Positions 12,354 through 19,639 of a stretch of 64,000 nucleotides of DNA are shown in pieces. Numbering within the stretch: the stretch's first letter is position 1; each line of letters begins with the position of its first letter. A program made the position numbers and the translations under genes. The notes beneath the pieces are model-generated. The model searched no databases and was not told where the DNA came from. It saw nothing but the letters and a program-made list of their open reading frames with translations. The stretch comes from VAXT01 sp035318925 (GTDB taxonomy: Bacteria; Actinomycetota; Thermoleophilia; Gaiellales; Gaiellaceae), in NCBI GenBank assembly GCA_035318925.1, contig DATHDS010000002.1, positions 6,427 through 70,426 of the forward strand. Reading direction: 5' to 3'.

Positions 12354-12515
12354 GTGCCCCTCCCAGCAACACTTGTCGGCTTCTGGCCCGCGATCACGCG
12401 GCGCCAGAGCCCACCCTCGCTCTTGTCAAGGCTACGAGCCTTGCCCGCGAGCGAGTGCGGCCTCTGGCTTGGTGCTCGCGACCCAGAAGCTCAACAGCGT
12501 CACTGGAAGGGGCAC
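12354..12515 (+). repeat. 162-nt covarying structured element, copy A (rpsC-rplP gap)
   Basis: This element fills the gap between rpsC and rplP. Its ends pair as GTGCCCCTCCCAG with CTGGAAGGGGCAC (13 bp, one C-A mismatch), and the 3' arm holds the rplP ribosome site GGAAGGGG. Inside are GCTTCTGG/CCAGAAGC, CGCGA/TCGCG, GCCAGAG/CTCTGGC, CTCGCTC/GAGCGAG and an apical CAAGGCT-ACG-AGCCTTG hairpin. Short unpaired blocks GCAACA (5' side) and GTCAC (3' side) are shared with the copies at 13913-14074 and 62629-62790. All three are exactly 162 nt. Function unknown; a cis-acting RNA that hides the ribosome site is the simplest reading. Confidence 0.8.
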
Positions 12516-12517
12516 TG

Positions 12518-12943
12518 ATGCTGCTTCCCAAGAAGACGAAGTACCGCAAGCAGCAGCGCGGCCGCCGGAGAGGCATCTCGAAGGGTCAGACGCACGTCCA
12601 GTTCGGCGACTACGGGCTGAAGGCGATGGAAGCGGCCTGGGTGACGAACCGTCAGATCGAGGCGGCCCGGATCGCGATGACCCGAAAGATCAAGCGCGGC
12701 GGAAAGGTCTGGATCAACGTCTTCCCGGACAAGCCGGTCAGCGAGAAGCCGGCCGAGACGCGCATGGGCTCGGGCAAGGGCGCACCGGAGCACTGGGTCG
12801 CAGTCATCAAGCCGGGCCGCGTCATGTTCGAGCTGTCCGGCGTGCCCGAAGACCTCGCGAAGGAAGCCCTGCGCCTGGCCGGGAGCAAGCTGCCCATTCA
12901 GACGAAGTTCGTGAAACGGGAGGCGGATCTCTTTGCGAGCTAG
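12518..12943 (+). CDS. rplP: 50S ribosomal protein L16
   Basis: L16 (141 residues) positions tRNA near the peptidyl transferase centre. The ATG at 12518 gives MLLPKKTKYRKQQRGRRRG, the canonical start. Longer upstream frames would read through the structured element and are rejected. The motif with RMGSGKGAPEHWVAVIKPGR is present. The ribosome site GGAAGGGG lies inside the 3' arm of the 162-nt element, so translation may depend on that helix opening. The 3' end overlaps rpmC by 11 nt. Confidence 0.97.
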   Translation: MLLPKKTKYRKQQRGRRRGISKGQTHVQFGDYGLKAMEAAWVTNRQIEAARIAMTRKIKRGGKVWINVFPDKPVSEKPAETRMGSGKGAPEHWVAVIKPGRVMFELSGVPEDLAKEALRLAGSKLPIQTKFVKREADLFAS

Positions 12944-13136
12944 CGAGTTGCGAGAGATGAGCGACGACCAGCTGGACGACGCGCTCGCCGAGCGCCGCCA
13001 GGAGCTGTTCAACCTGCGATTCCAGTCGGCGACCGGCGCGCTCGACAACGCCGCGCGCCTCAAGCTCGCCAAGCGCGAGATCGCCCGGATCTTGACCGTA
13101 CGAAACGAGCGCGAGCTCGCGAAGGAGACGACCTAA
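12933..13136 (+). CDS. rpmC: 50S ribosomal protein L29
   Basis: L29 (67 residues, all helical) sits beside L23 at the tunnel exit. The TTG at 12933 is chosen because it gives MRASELREMSDDQLDDAL, which matches the family start and has GGGAGG upstream. Starting at the later ATG (12957) would remove the conserved ASELREM. The ARLKLAKREIARILT helix is typical. Confidence 0.93.
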   Translation: MRASELREMSDDQLDDALAERRQELFNLRFQSATGALDNAARLKLAKREIARILTVRNERELAKETT

Positions 13137-13139
13137 CCC

Positions 13140-13916
13140 GTGGCAAAGAAAGACGAAGAGATCAAGGCGGAGGAGACCACGGCCGAGGAGACTCCGGTCG
13201 AGGAGACTCCGGTCGAGGAGACCCCTGTCGTGGAAGAGCCGGTGACCGAGGAAGCTCCCGCCGAGGAGCCCGTCGCTGAGGAAGCTGCAGCCGAGGAGCC
13301 TGTCGCCGAGGAGCCTGTCGCCGAGGAGCCTGCCGCCGAGGAGCCTGCCGCCGAGGAGCCCGTCGCTGAGGAAGCTCCAGCCGAGGAGCCTGTCGCCGAG
13401 GAGCCCGTGGCCGAAGAGGCTCCAGCCGAGGAGCCCGCGGCCGAAGAGGCGACTCCCGAGGAGGCTCCTGCCGAGGAAGCTCCGGCAGCAGAGGCCGAGG
13501 CAGCTCCTGCGCCAGCGGCGCCTGAGGCTCCGCCGGCCGAGGCCGCGGCACCTCCGAGCAAGCCGAAGCGCAAGCCGCGAAGCCTCCGCAGGCAGCGCCC
13601 GAAGACCAAGCGAGAGCAGGTCGAGGGCCGCAAGCCCATCACGCGGCTCCCGAAGCCCGAGCACGACCGCGGCCGGCGCGTGGAGCGCCGCGGCATCGTC
13701 GTCTCGAGCGCAATGGACAAGACGATCGTCGTGCGCGTCGACACGGTGAAGGCGCACCCCCGCTACAAGAAGGTCGTGCGCCGCTCCGCGAAGTTCCATG
13801 CGCATGACGAGCAGAACGCCGCCAACGTCGGCGACGTCGTCCTCATCGTCGAGACCCGGCCGCTCTCGAAGACGAAGAACTGGCGCCTGGCCCAGGTGCT
13901 CGAGGTCGCCAAGTGA
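13140..13916 (+). CDS. rpsQ: 30S ribosomal protein S17 with 140-residue acidic N-terminal extension
   Basis: The C-terminal part (about residues 165-258) is a normal S17 OB fold: RRGIVVSSAMDKTIVVRVDT, HPRYKKVVRRS and NVGDVVLIVETRPLS. It is preceded by an unusual extension of about 140 residues made of repeats such as AEEPV, AEEPA and AEEAP, then a basic linker KPKRKPRSLRRQRPKTK. The whole is one open frame from the GTG at 13140, 3 nt after the rpmC stop. S17 is normally 80-110 residues. The acidic block is probably disordered. Its stop TGA overlaps the first bases of the second 162-nt element. Confidence 0.93.
   Translation: MAKKDEEIKAEETTAEETPVEETPVEETPVVEEPVTEEAPAEEPVAEEAAAEEPVAEEPVAEEPAAEEPAAEEPVAEEAPAEEPVAEEPVAEEAPAEEPAAEEATPEEAPAEEAPAAEAEAAPAPAAPEAPPAEAAAPPSKPKRKPRSLRRQRPKTKREQVEGRKPITRLPKPEHDRGRRVERRGIVVSSAMDKTIVVRVDTVKAHPRYKKVVRRSAKFHAHDEQNAANVGDVVLIVETRPLSKTKNWRLAQVLEVAK
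13180..13500 (+). repeat. 15-bp tandem repeat array coding the S17 acidic extension
   Basis: The array consists of imperfect 15-bp units of the type GCCGAGGAGCCTGTC, each coding Ala-Glu-Glu-Pro-Val or a variant. The unit length is a multiple of three, so gain or loss of units keeps rpsQ in frame. Copy number may differ between strains. Confidence 0.75.
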
Positions 13917-14074
13917 CCCTCCCGGCAACAGTTAGTGCGCCTCTGGAACGCGATCCGCGGCGCATTTCGGCGTCCTCAGTCGCCCCCGTACTTACGAGTA
14001 CGGGGACTCCCTGCGTCCTTGAACTGCTTGCGCCTCGCGCCCCAGAGACGCGAAACCGTCACCGGGAGGGTCAC
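13913..14074 (+). repeat. 162-nt covarying structured element, copy B (rpsQ-rplN gap)
   Basis: This element fills the rpsQ-rplN gap and overlaps the rpsQ stop. The ends GTGACCCTCCCGG and CCGGGAGGGTCAC are perfectly complementary (13 bp), and the 3' arm contains the rplN ribosome site GGGAGGG. Further pairing: CTCTGG/CCAGAG, CGCGA/TCGCG, and an apical CCCCGTACT-TACG-AGTACGGGG hairpin. It shares with copy C the internal blocks GGCGTCCTCAGTCG and CTCCCTGCGTCCTTG. The closing-stem sequence differs from copies A and C on both arms in a matched way. Confidence 0.82.
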
Positions 14075-14076
14075 AC

Positions 14077-14445
14077 GTGATCCAGCAGGAATCCCGACTC
14101 AGGGTGGCCGACAACACGGGAGCCCGTGAGATCCTCTGCATCCGCGTGCTCGGAGGCTCGCATCGCCGCTATGCGCGGGTCGGTGACGTCATCGTCGGCA
14201 CCGTCAAGACCGCGACCCCGCAGGGCGCGATCAAGAAGGGCGAAGTCGTGCAGGCGGTCGTCGTCCGCACGAAGAAGCCCTACGGCCGCGACGACGGCAC
14301 GATGATCGCGTTCGACGAGAACGCCGCCGTGATCATCGACCCCGCGCGCAACCCCCGCGGCACGCGCATCTTCGGGCCGGTCGCGCGCGAGCTCCGGGAA
14401 AAGAACTTCATGAAGATCGTTTCGCTCGCTCCGGAGGTTTTGTAG
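14077..14445 (+). CDS. rplN: 50S ribosomal protein L14
   Basis: L14 (122 residues) forms an intersubunit bridge and binds the silencing factor RsfS in other bacteria. The GTG at 14077 gives MIQQESRLRVADNTGAREIL, the canonical start. The family signature with AFDENAAVIID and the GTRIFGPVARELREKNF stretch are intact. The ribosome site GGGAGGG is inside the closing stem of the 162-nt element. The stop overlaps the GTG of rplX. Confidence 0.97.
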   Translation: MIQQESRLRVADNTGAREILCIRVLGGSHRRYARVGDVIVGTVKTATPQGAIKKGEVVQAVVVRTKKPYGRDDGTMIAFDENAAVIIDPARNPRGTRIFGPVARELREKNFMKIVSLAPEVL

Positions 14446-14816
14446 TGAAAACCATGAAGATCAAGAAGGGCGACACGGTGCACGTCCTCGCCGGCAAGGA
14501 CCGTGGCAAGCAGGGCCGCGTGCTCGAGGCCCGTCCGGACGAGAAGCGCGTCGTCGTCGAGAACCTGAACATGATCAAGCGGCACTCGCGTCCGAAGCCG
14601 ATCAAGAACCCGAGCCGGATGGGCGGGCAGCAGGTGACGCCCGGCGGCGTGATCGAGAAGGCCGCGCCGATCCAGATCTCGAACGTGATGCTCGTCTGCC
14701 CGACGTGCAACCGCCCGACCCGGGTCGGCTACGTCATCAAGGAGCGCAAGGGCGAGGACCCCCGCAAGGTGCGCGTGTGCAAGCGCGACGACTGCCGCCA
14801 GGAGATCGATAAGTAA
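14445..14816 (+). CDS. rplX: 50S ribosomal protein L24, cysteine-bearing form
   Basis: L24 (123 residues) initiates 50S assembly. The KOW motif region KKGDTVHVLAGKDRGKQGRV is clear. The C-terminal half carries four cysteines in CPTC and CKRDDC, a likely zinc ribbon found in some bacterial L24 forms. The GTG start at 14445 overlaps the rplN stop. An ATG three codons later (14454) is a possible alternative. The TAA overlaps the rplE ATG. Confidence 0.95.
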   Translation: MKTMKIKKGDTVHVLAGKDRGKQGRVLEARPDEKRVVVENLNMIKRHSRPKPIKNPSRMGGQQVTPGGVIEKAAPIQISNVMLVCPTCNRPTRVGYVIKERKGEDPRKVRVCKRDDCRQEIDK

Positions 14817-15400
14817 TGGCTGTGAAGAACGGATACGTGCCGCGCCTGAAAGAGCGCTACGAGGAGGAGCTGCGCTCTCAGCTCAAGGACGAGCTCGGCT
14901 TCAAGTCGGTGATGCGCGTCCCGCGCGTGTCGAAGATCACGCTCAACATGGGCGTCGGCGAGGCGAAGACCGAGACGAAGGCGCTCGACGGCGCGATCGA
15001 GGAGCTGACGACGATCGCGGGCCAGCGCGCGCAGGTGCGCAAGGCGCGCAAGTCGATCGCGAGCTTCAAGCTCCGCGAGGGAATGCCGATCGGGGCGCGG
15101 GTCACCCTGCGCGGGAACAAGATGTGGGAGTTCCTCGACCGGCTCGTGTCGATCGCCCTGCCCCGGATCCGCGACTTCCGCGGGCTTGGGCCCGAGTCGT
15201 TCGACGGGCGCGGCAACTACTCGATCGGCATCCGCGAGCAGATCATCTTCCCGGAGATCAACTACGACGACGTCCAGACCATCCGCGGCCTCGACGTCGC
15301 GATCACGACGACGGCCCAGAACGACGACGAGGGCTTCGCGCTCCTGCGCGGCCTCGGCTTGCCGTTCCGCGAACGAGAAGGAGCAGAAGAGAGTGGCTAA
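14816..15400 (+). CDS. rplE: 50S ribosomal protein L5
   Basis: L5 (194 residues) binds 5S rRNA and the P-site tRNA elbow. Conserved segments include VPRVSKITLNMGVGEAKTE, FKLREGMPIGARVTLRG and FRGLGPESFDGRGNYSIGI, with EQIIFPEINYD towards the end. It overlaps rplX by 1 nt and rpsN by 8 nt. Confidence 0.97.
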   Translation: MAVKNGYVPRLKERYEEELRSQLKDELGFKSVMRVPRVSKITLNMGVGEAKTETKALDGAIEELTTIAGQRAQVRKARKSIASFKLREGMPIGARVTLRGNKMWEFLDRLVSIALPRIRDFRGLGPESFDGRGNYSIGIREQIIFPEINYDDVQTIRGLDVAITTTAQNDDEGFALLRGLGLPFREREGAEESG

Positions 15401-15578
15401 GAAGTCTTTGATCGCCAAGGCCAAGCGGACCCCGCGCTACAAGGTCCGCGCGTACAGCCGCTGCAACCGCTGCGGCCGGCCGCGCGCGGTCTACAAGAAG
15501 TTCGGCCTCTGCCGGATCTGCCTGCGCGAGCTCGCGCACGAGGGCGCGATCCCCGGCATGACCAAGAGCAGCTGGTAG
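15393..15578 (+). CDS. rpsN: 30S ribosomal protein S14, zinc-binding type
   Basis: The 61-residue short S14 carries the CNRC...CRIC zinc ribbon in a CxxC-x12-CxxC arrangement. The GTG at 15393 lies inside rplE and gives MAKKSLIAKAKRTPRYKVRA. The zinc-free S14 paralogue is about 100 residues, so this is clearly the C+ type. The stop is 2 nt before rpsH. Confidence 0.96.
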   Translation: MAKKSLIAKAKRTPRYKVRAYSRCNRCGRPRAVYKKFGLCRICLRELAHEGAIPGMTKSSW

Positions 15579-15580
15579 CC

Positions 15581-16015
15581 ATGCATACAGACCCAATCGC
15601 AGACATGCTCACTCGCATCCGCAACGCCAACAAAGCGATGCAGGAGACGACCGAGATGCCGACCTCGCGCCTGAAGGAGCAGATCGCGCAGATCCTCAAG
15701 GACGAGGGCTACATCAGCGGCTTCAGCGTCCTCAGCGCGGACGAGTTCAACGCAAAGCAGGAGGACAAGAAGAAGCACCGCGCGTACGGCACGCTCGTCG
15801 TCGAGCTGAAGTTCGGCCGCAACCGCGAGCGGATCATCACCGACCTCAAGCGCATCTCGAAGCCCGGCCGCCGCGTGTACGCTCGGAAAGATCGTCTCCC
15901 GCGCGTGCTCGGGGGGATGGGCACGGCGATCCTCTCCACGTCGGGCGGGCTCGTCACGAGCCGCACGGCGCAGGAGCGCGGGGTCGGCGGCGAGGTCGTC
16001 TGCTTCATCTGGTGA
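15581..16015 (+). CDS. rpsH: 30S ribosomal protein S8
   Basis: S8 (144 residues) organises the central domain of 16S rRNA; in E. coli it also represses its own operon. The start MHTDPIADMLTRIRNA and the C-terminal STSGGLVTSRTAQERGVGGE are canonical. An insert of about 10 residues with ADEFNAKQEDKKKHRAYGT makes it slightly longer than average. It lies 4 nt before rplF. Confidence 0.97.
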   Translation: MHTDPIADMLTRIRNANKAMQETTEMPTSRLKEQIAQILKDEGYISGFSVLSADEFNAKQEDKKKHRAYGTLVVELKFGRNRERIITDLKRISKPGRRVYARKDRLPRVLGGMGTAILSTSGGLVTSRTAQERGVGGEVVCFIW

Positions 16016-16019
16016 GCCA

Positions 16020-16553
16020 ATGAGTCGAATCGGAAAACAGCCAATCGAAGTGCCCGACGGGGTCAACGTCGCCCTGGACCCGGGTCGCGTCACCGTCAAC
16101 GGCCCGCTCGGCGAGCTGACCCAGAACGTGCCGGTCCGGATCTCGATCGAGAAGGACGACGGGCTGCTGCTCGTCAAGCGCCCAACGGACCGCGGCGAGG
16201 ATCGGGCGCTGCACGGCCTGACGCGCTCGCTCGTGGCGAACATGGTCGAAGGCGTCACGAAGGGCTACGAGAAGCGCCTCGAGATCCAGGGCGTCGGCTA
16301 CCGAGCCACGATGAAGGGGACGGCGCTCGAGTTGAGCGTCGGCTACTCCCACGTGGTCGTGATCGATGCGCCCGCCGGCATCACCTTCGAGGTGCCGGTT
16401 CAGACCGAGATTCTCGTCAAGGGCATCGACAAGCAGCTCGTGGGCGAGATCGCCGCCGAGATCCGCGACGTGCGCAAGCCCGAGCCCTACAAGGGCAAGG
16501 GGATCCGCTACCAGGGCGAGTACGTGCGCCGCAAGGTCGGGAAGCGCGCGTAA
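16020..16553 (+). CDS. rplF: 50S ribosomal protein L6
   Basis: L6 (177 residues) lies near the GTPase centre. It opens with MSRIGKQPIEVPDGVNV and contains two similar domains. The second ends with the signature PEPYKGKGIRYQGEYVRRK. The stop is directly followed by the rplR ATG. Confidence 0.97.
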   Translation: MSRIGKQPIEVPDGVNVALDPGRVTVNGPLGELTQNVPVRISIEKDDGLLLVKRPTDRGEDRALHGLTRSLVANMVEGVTKGYEKRLEIQGVGYRATMKGTALELSVGYSHVVVIDAPAGITFEVPVQTEILVKGIDKQLVGEIAAEIRDVRKPEPYKGKGIRYQGEYVRRKVGKRA

Positions 16554-16910
16554 ATGGCGACGCTCACCGTTAGAGAAGCCCGCGTGCGCCGCCATCGGCG
16601 CGTGCGCAAGAGGGTCGTCGGCACGGCCGAGCGGCCGCGCCTCGCAGTCTTTCGCTCGAACGCCGGCATCGAGGCGCAGTTGATCGACGACCTCGTCGGC
16701 AAGACGCTCGCCGCTGCGAGCTCGCTGCATCTGAAGAAGACGTTCAAGGGCAACAAGACCGCCCAGGCCGCCGAGGTCGGGAAGACGCTGGCCGAGGCCG
16801 CGAAGAAGGCCGGCCTCGACTCCGTTGTCTTCGATCGCGGCGGGTACCTCTACCACGGGCGCGTGAAGGCGCTCGCCGACGCAGCCCGCGAAGGAGGCCT
16901 CAAGTTTTGA
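16554..16910 (+). CDS. rplR: 50S ribosomal protein L18
   Basis: L18 (118 residues) binds 5S rRNA with L5. The basic N-terminus (RVRRHRRVRKRVVGTAERPR) and the C-terminal FDRGGYLYHGRVKALADAAR match the family. No gap from rplF; the TGA overlaps the TTG start of rpsE. Confidence 0.96.
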   Translation: MATLTVREARVRRHRRVRKRVVGTAERPRLAVFRSNAGIEAQLIDDLVGKTLAAASSLHLKKTFKGNKTAQAAEVGKTLAEAAKKAGLDSVVFDRGGYLYHGRVKALADAAREGGLKF

Positions 16911-17542
16911 GCACCACACCGGTTGAGCGAGAAGTGATCGCCAGGGAAGAGACCCGCGAGCTCAAGGAGCGCGTGGTCGAGATCAACCGCGTCGCCAAGG
17001 TCGTCAAGGGCGGACGGCGGTTCTCGTTCACGGCGCTCGTCGTGATCGGTGACGAGGTCGATCGCGTCGGGCTCGGCTACGGGAAAGCCCGCGAGGTCCC
17101 GCTGGCGATCTCGAAGGCCGTCGACGACGCGAAAAAGAACCTCTTCACGATCCCGAAGCACAACACCACGATCACACACCCGATCATTGGCAAGTTCGGC
17201 GCGGCGCGGGTCATGCTGCGGCCGGCAAGCGAGGGAACCGGCGTCATCGCCGGCGGCGGCGTCCGAGCCGTCCTCGAGCTCGGCGGGATCCGCGACATCC
17301 TCGCCAAGAGCCTGGGGACGACGAATCCGATCAACATGCTGAAGGCAACCGTCCAGGGGCTCCAGCACCTGCGGCGTCCCGAGGACGTGGCGGCCGCCCG
17401 GGGTCTCACCATCAGCCAGGTGCTGCCGGTCGGCGCGAAGGTGGAAGTTGAAGAGCCCGTGGTGTCCGAGCAGGTGACCGAGGCGGCGATCGAGCCGCAG
17501 GAGACTGAGAGTGGCGAAGGTCAAGATCAAGCAAGTTCGTAG
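16907..17542 (+). CDS. rpsE: 30S ribosomal protein S5
   Basis: S5 (211 residues) helps keep decoding accurate and guards mRNA entry. The TTG at 16907 overlaps the rplR stop. The double-stranded-RNA-binding domain (RVAKVVKGGRRFSFTALVV) and GYGKAREVPLAISKAVDDAK are intact, as is the SLGTTNPINMLKAT segment. The acidic C-terminal tail of about 40 residues is longer than usual. It overlaps rpmD by 32 nt. Confidence 0.96.
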   Translation: MSTTPVEREVIAREETRELKERVVEINRVAKVVKGGRRFSFTALVVIGDEVDRVGLGYGKAREVPLAISKAVDDAKKNLFTIPKHNTTITHPIIGKFGAARVMLRPASEGTGVIAGGGVRAVLELGGIRDILAKSLGTTNPINMLKATVQGLQHLRRPEDVAAARGLTISQVLPVGAKVEVEEPVVSEQVTEAAIEPQETESGEGQDQASS

Positions 17543-17696
17543 CTCGATCGGGCAAAGCCAGCGCCATCGGGGCACGCTCCGCGCGCTCGGCCTGGGCAAG
17601 ATCGGACGGACCGCCGAGCACTCTGAGAGCCCGCAGCTCGCCGGTATGCTCAGGAAGGTTCGCCATCTCGTCGAGATCGACCCTGGAAGCGAGTAG
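17511..17696 (+). CDS. rpmD: 50S ribosomal protein L30
   Basis: L30 (61 residues) starts at the GTG inside the 3' end of rpsE (MAKVKIKQVRSSIGQSQRHR). The core motif LRALGLGKIGRTAEH is typical. The 32-nt overlap with rpsE is the longest in the ribosomal cluster. A 7-nt gap leads to rplO. Confidence 0.95.
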   Translation: MAKVKIKQVRSSIGQSQRHRGTLRALGLGKIGRTAEHSESPQLAGMLRKVRHLVEIDPGSE

Positions 17697-17703
17697 GAAC
17701 GAC

Positions 17704-18384
17704 ATGGCCGAAAAGCTCAACCTCTCCACGCTCAAGCCCGCCCAGGCGCGCCGCGATCGCAAGCGCGTCGGCCGCGGCCCGGGCTCGGGCAAGGGCCGCT
17801 ACTCGGGCCGGGGCATCAAGGGCCAGAAGGCCCGGTCGGGCTCGAACAAGATGCGGGCCGGCTTCGAGGGCGGGCAGATGCCGATCTACATGCGCCTCGG
17901 CAAGCAGCGCGGCCCGTACTCGAAGGACGCCATGCCGATGGGGCCGCACCGTACGAAGGTCTCCTCCGTCAACGTTCGCGACCTCGAGCGCTTCGATGGC
18001 GAGGTCACGCCCGAGTTGCTGAAAGAGGCCGGCCTGATCAGGCACACCCGTTTCGACGTCAAGATCCTCGGCTATGGCGACCTGACGAAGAAGCTCTCCG
18101 TCTCGGCGCACCTCTTCTCGGCGAGCGCGCGCGAGAAGATCGAGCAGGCGGGCGGAACGATCACGTGGCTCCGGGGCGAGCCGAAGCCGAGGCATCCGAA
18201 GCGCCGCGTGACGAGGGCTCCGCTTCCACCGGAGGAGCCCGAGCCTGAAGCCCACGCCGAGGCGGCCCCAGAGGCCGCCGAAGAGACTTTGCAACAGTCT
18301 GTTGCAAAGTCCGATGAGGGGGCCGCCGAGACCGAGGAGCCGCCGGCCGAAGAGCCTGCGGCCGACGACGAGGCAGGGAGCTAG
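17704..18384 (+). CDS. rplO: 50S ribosomal protein L15 with acidic tail
   Basis: L15 (226 residues) is a late 50S assembly protein. The core (about 1-150) begins MAEKLNLSTLKPAQARRDRK and includes KGRYSGRGIKGQKARSG and GGQMPIYMRLGK. About 70 extra residues rich in Glu, Ala and Pro follow. Within this tail the codons for ETLQQSVAKS are a perfect 27-bp palindrome that recurs elsewhere in the window. The stop directly abuts the secY ATG. Confidence 0.95.
   Translation: MAEKLNLSTLKPAQARRDRKRVGRGPGSGKGRYSGRGIKGQKARSGSNKMRAGFEGGQMPIYMRLGKQRGPYSKDAMPMGPHRTKVSSVNVRDLERFDGEVTPELLKEAGLIRHTRFDVKILGYGDLTKKLSVSAHLFSASAREKIEQAGGTITWLRGEPKPRHPKRRVTRAPLPPEEPEPEAHAEAAPEAAEETLQQSVAKSDEGAAETEEPPAEEPAADDEAGS
18285..18311. 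repeat. 27-bp palindrome inside rplO
   Basis: GACTTTGCAACAG and CTGTTGCAAAGTC are perfect 13-nt arms around a single T. It occupies nine in-frame codons of the rplO tail. The same palindrome, with one mismatch, lies just after the GNAT gene (54707-54731). An in-frame insertion of a mobile palindromic unit is a reasonable inference. Confidence 0.7.
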
Positions 18385-19638
18385 ATGTTCTCCTGGCTCT
18401 CGAACGCCTGGCGTGTCCCCGAGCTGCGTCGCCGCGTCCTCTTCACGGCGCTGATTCTCGCCGTCTACCGGCTCGGGTCCTGGATTCCGGCGCCGGGCGT
18501 CAACTCGAGCGCGATCAAGGACTACTTCGGCGGCCAGAGCGGCACCGTGCTCGGCCTGCTCAACCTCTTCTCCGGCGGCGCGCTGTCGCAGTTCGCGATC
18601 TTCGCCCTCGGGATCATGCCGTACGTCACCGCGTCGATCATCCTCCAGCTCATGACCGTGGTCGTCCCGAGGCTCGAGCAGCTCCAGAAGGAGGGCGAGG
18701 CGGGGATGGCCAAGATCAACCAGTACACGCGCTACCTGACCGTCGCGCTCGCCGCGGCCCAGTCGCTCGGATACGCCTATCTCTTCAAGCGGCAACACAT
18801 TCTGGACGCGGGCCTCGGCCGGATCTTCCTCATCGTGCTCACCCTCACCGCGGGCACGACCTTCCTCATGTGGATGGGCGAGCTGATCACCAAGCGGGGC
18901 GTCGGCAACGGCATCTCGCTGCTGATCTTCGCGTCGATCCTGACGAGCCTGCCGACCGGGCTCAGCGCCTGGTACTACGGCGGCACGATGGAGAAGCTCT
19001 TCTTCCCGCTGATCGCGATCTCGATCATCGTCGCCGTCGTCTTCATCCAGGAGGGCCAGCGGAAGATCCCGATCCAGTATGCGAAGCGCATGATCGGGCG
19101 GCGGATGACCGCGGGCGGCTCGACCTACATGCCGCTGCGTGTGAACATGGCCGGCGTCATCCCGATCATCTTCGCCGCTGCGATCATGGCGTTCCCGCCC
19201 ACGGTCGGCCAGTACTTCCCCCAGACGCAGGGCTTCGTCAACGCACATTTCACGCAGGGCAGCCTGACCTTCATCCTCCTCGAGGGCTTGCTGATCATCA
19301 TCTTCACGTACTTCTACACGGCGGTCCAGTTCAATCCCGTCGACCAGGCCGACCAGCTGCGCAAGCACGGCGGATACATCCCCGGCATCAGGCCGGGGCC
19401 GCCGACGGCTCAGTACCTCGACCGCGTCCTGACCCGGCTGACGTTACCCGGCTCGCTGTACCTGGCGACCGTAGCCGTCCTGCCGACCATCTTCATCCGC
19501 TACGCGGGCTTCTCGCAGGCCAACTCGCGGGCCCTCGGAGGGACCTCGGTGCTGATTGCGGTCGGCGTTGCGCTCGACACCATGCGGCAGATGGAGTCGC
19601 AGATGATGATGCGCTCCTACGAGGGCTTCCTCAAATAG
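18385..19638 (+). CDS. secY: Preprotein translocase channel subunit SecY
   Basis: SecY (417 residues) forms the protein-conducting channel of the inner membrane with SecE and SecG and takes substrates from SecA or the ribosome. Ten hydrophobic segments are apparent. The plug region follows the first segment (GSWIPAPGVNSSAIKDYFGG). Conserved cytoplasmic loops include INQYTRYLTVALAAAQS and KHGGYIPGIRPGPPTAQYL. It lies between rplO and adk, the usual spc-operon place. Confidence 0.97.
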   Translation: MFSWLSNAWRVPELRRRVLFTALILAVYRLGSWIPAPGVNSSAIKDYFGGQSGTVLGLLNLFSGGALSQFAIFALGIMPYVTASIILQLMTVVVPRLEQLQKEGEAGMAKINQYTRYLTVALAAAQSLGYAYLFKRQHILDAGLGRIFLIVLTLTAGTTFLMWMGELITKRGVGNGISLLIFASILTSLPTGLSAWYYGGTMEKLFFPLIAISIIVAVVFIQEGQRKIPIQYAKRMIGRRMTAGGSTYMPLRVNMAGVIPIIFAAAIMAFPPTVGQYFPQTQGFVNAHFTQGSLTFILLEGLLIIIFTYFYTAVQFNPVDQADQLRKHGGYIPGIRPGPPTAQYLDRVLTRLTLPGSLYLATVAVLPTIFIRYAGFSQANSRALGGTSVLIAVGVALDTMRQMESQMMMRSYEGFLK

Positions 19639-19639
19639 C

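Noticed and set aside
12354..12515. Self-splicing intron or MITE as explanation of the 162-nt elements
   Set aside because: No intron core or open frame is visible and the elements lie between, not within, genes. MITE ends are normally conserved in sequence, whereas here the ends change in a pair-preserving way. A MITE origin is not fully excluded.
13180..13500. CRISPR array in the repeat tract of rpsQ
   Set aside because: Units are 15 bp, contiguous, without spacers and coding; no cas genes in the window.
17650..19368. Long antisense frame opposite rplO and secY
   Set aside because: rplO and secY are unmistakable; the antisense product is a mix of Arg, Asp and Glu without any motif.
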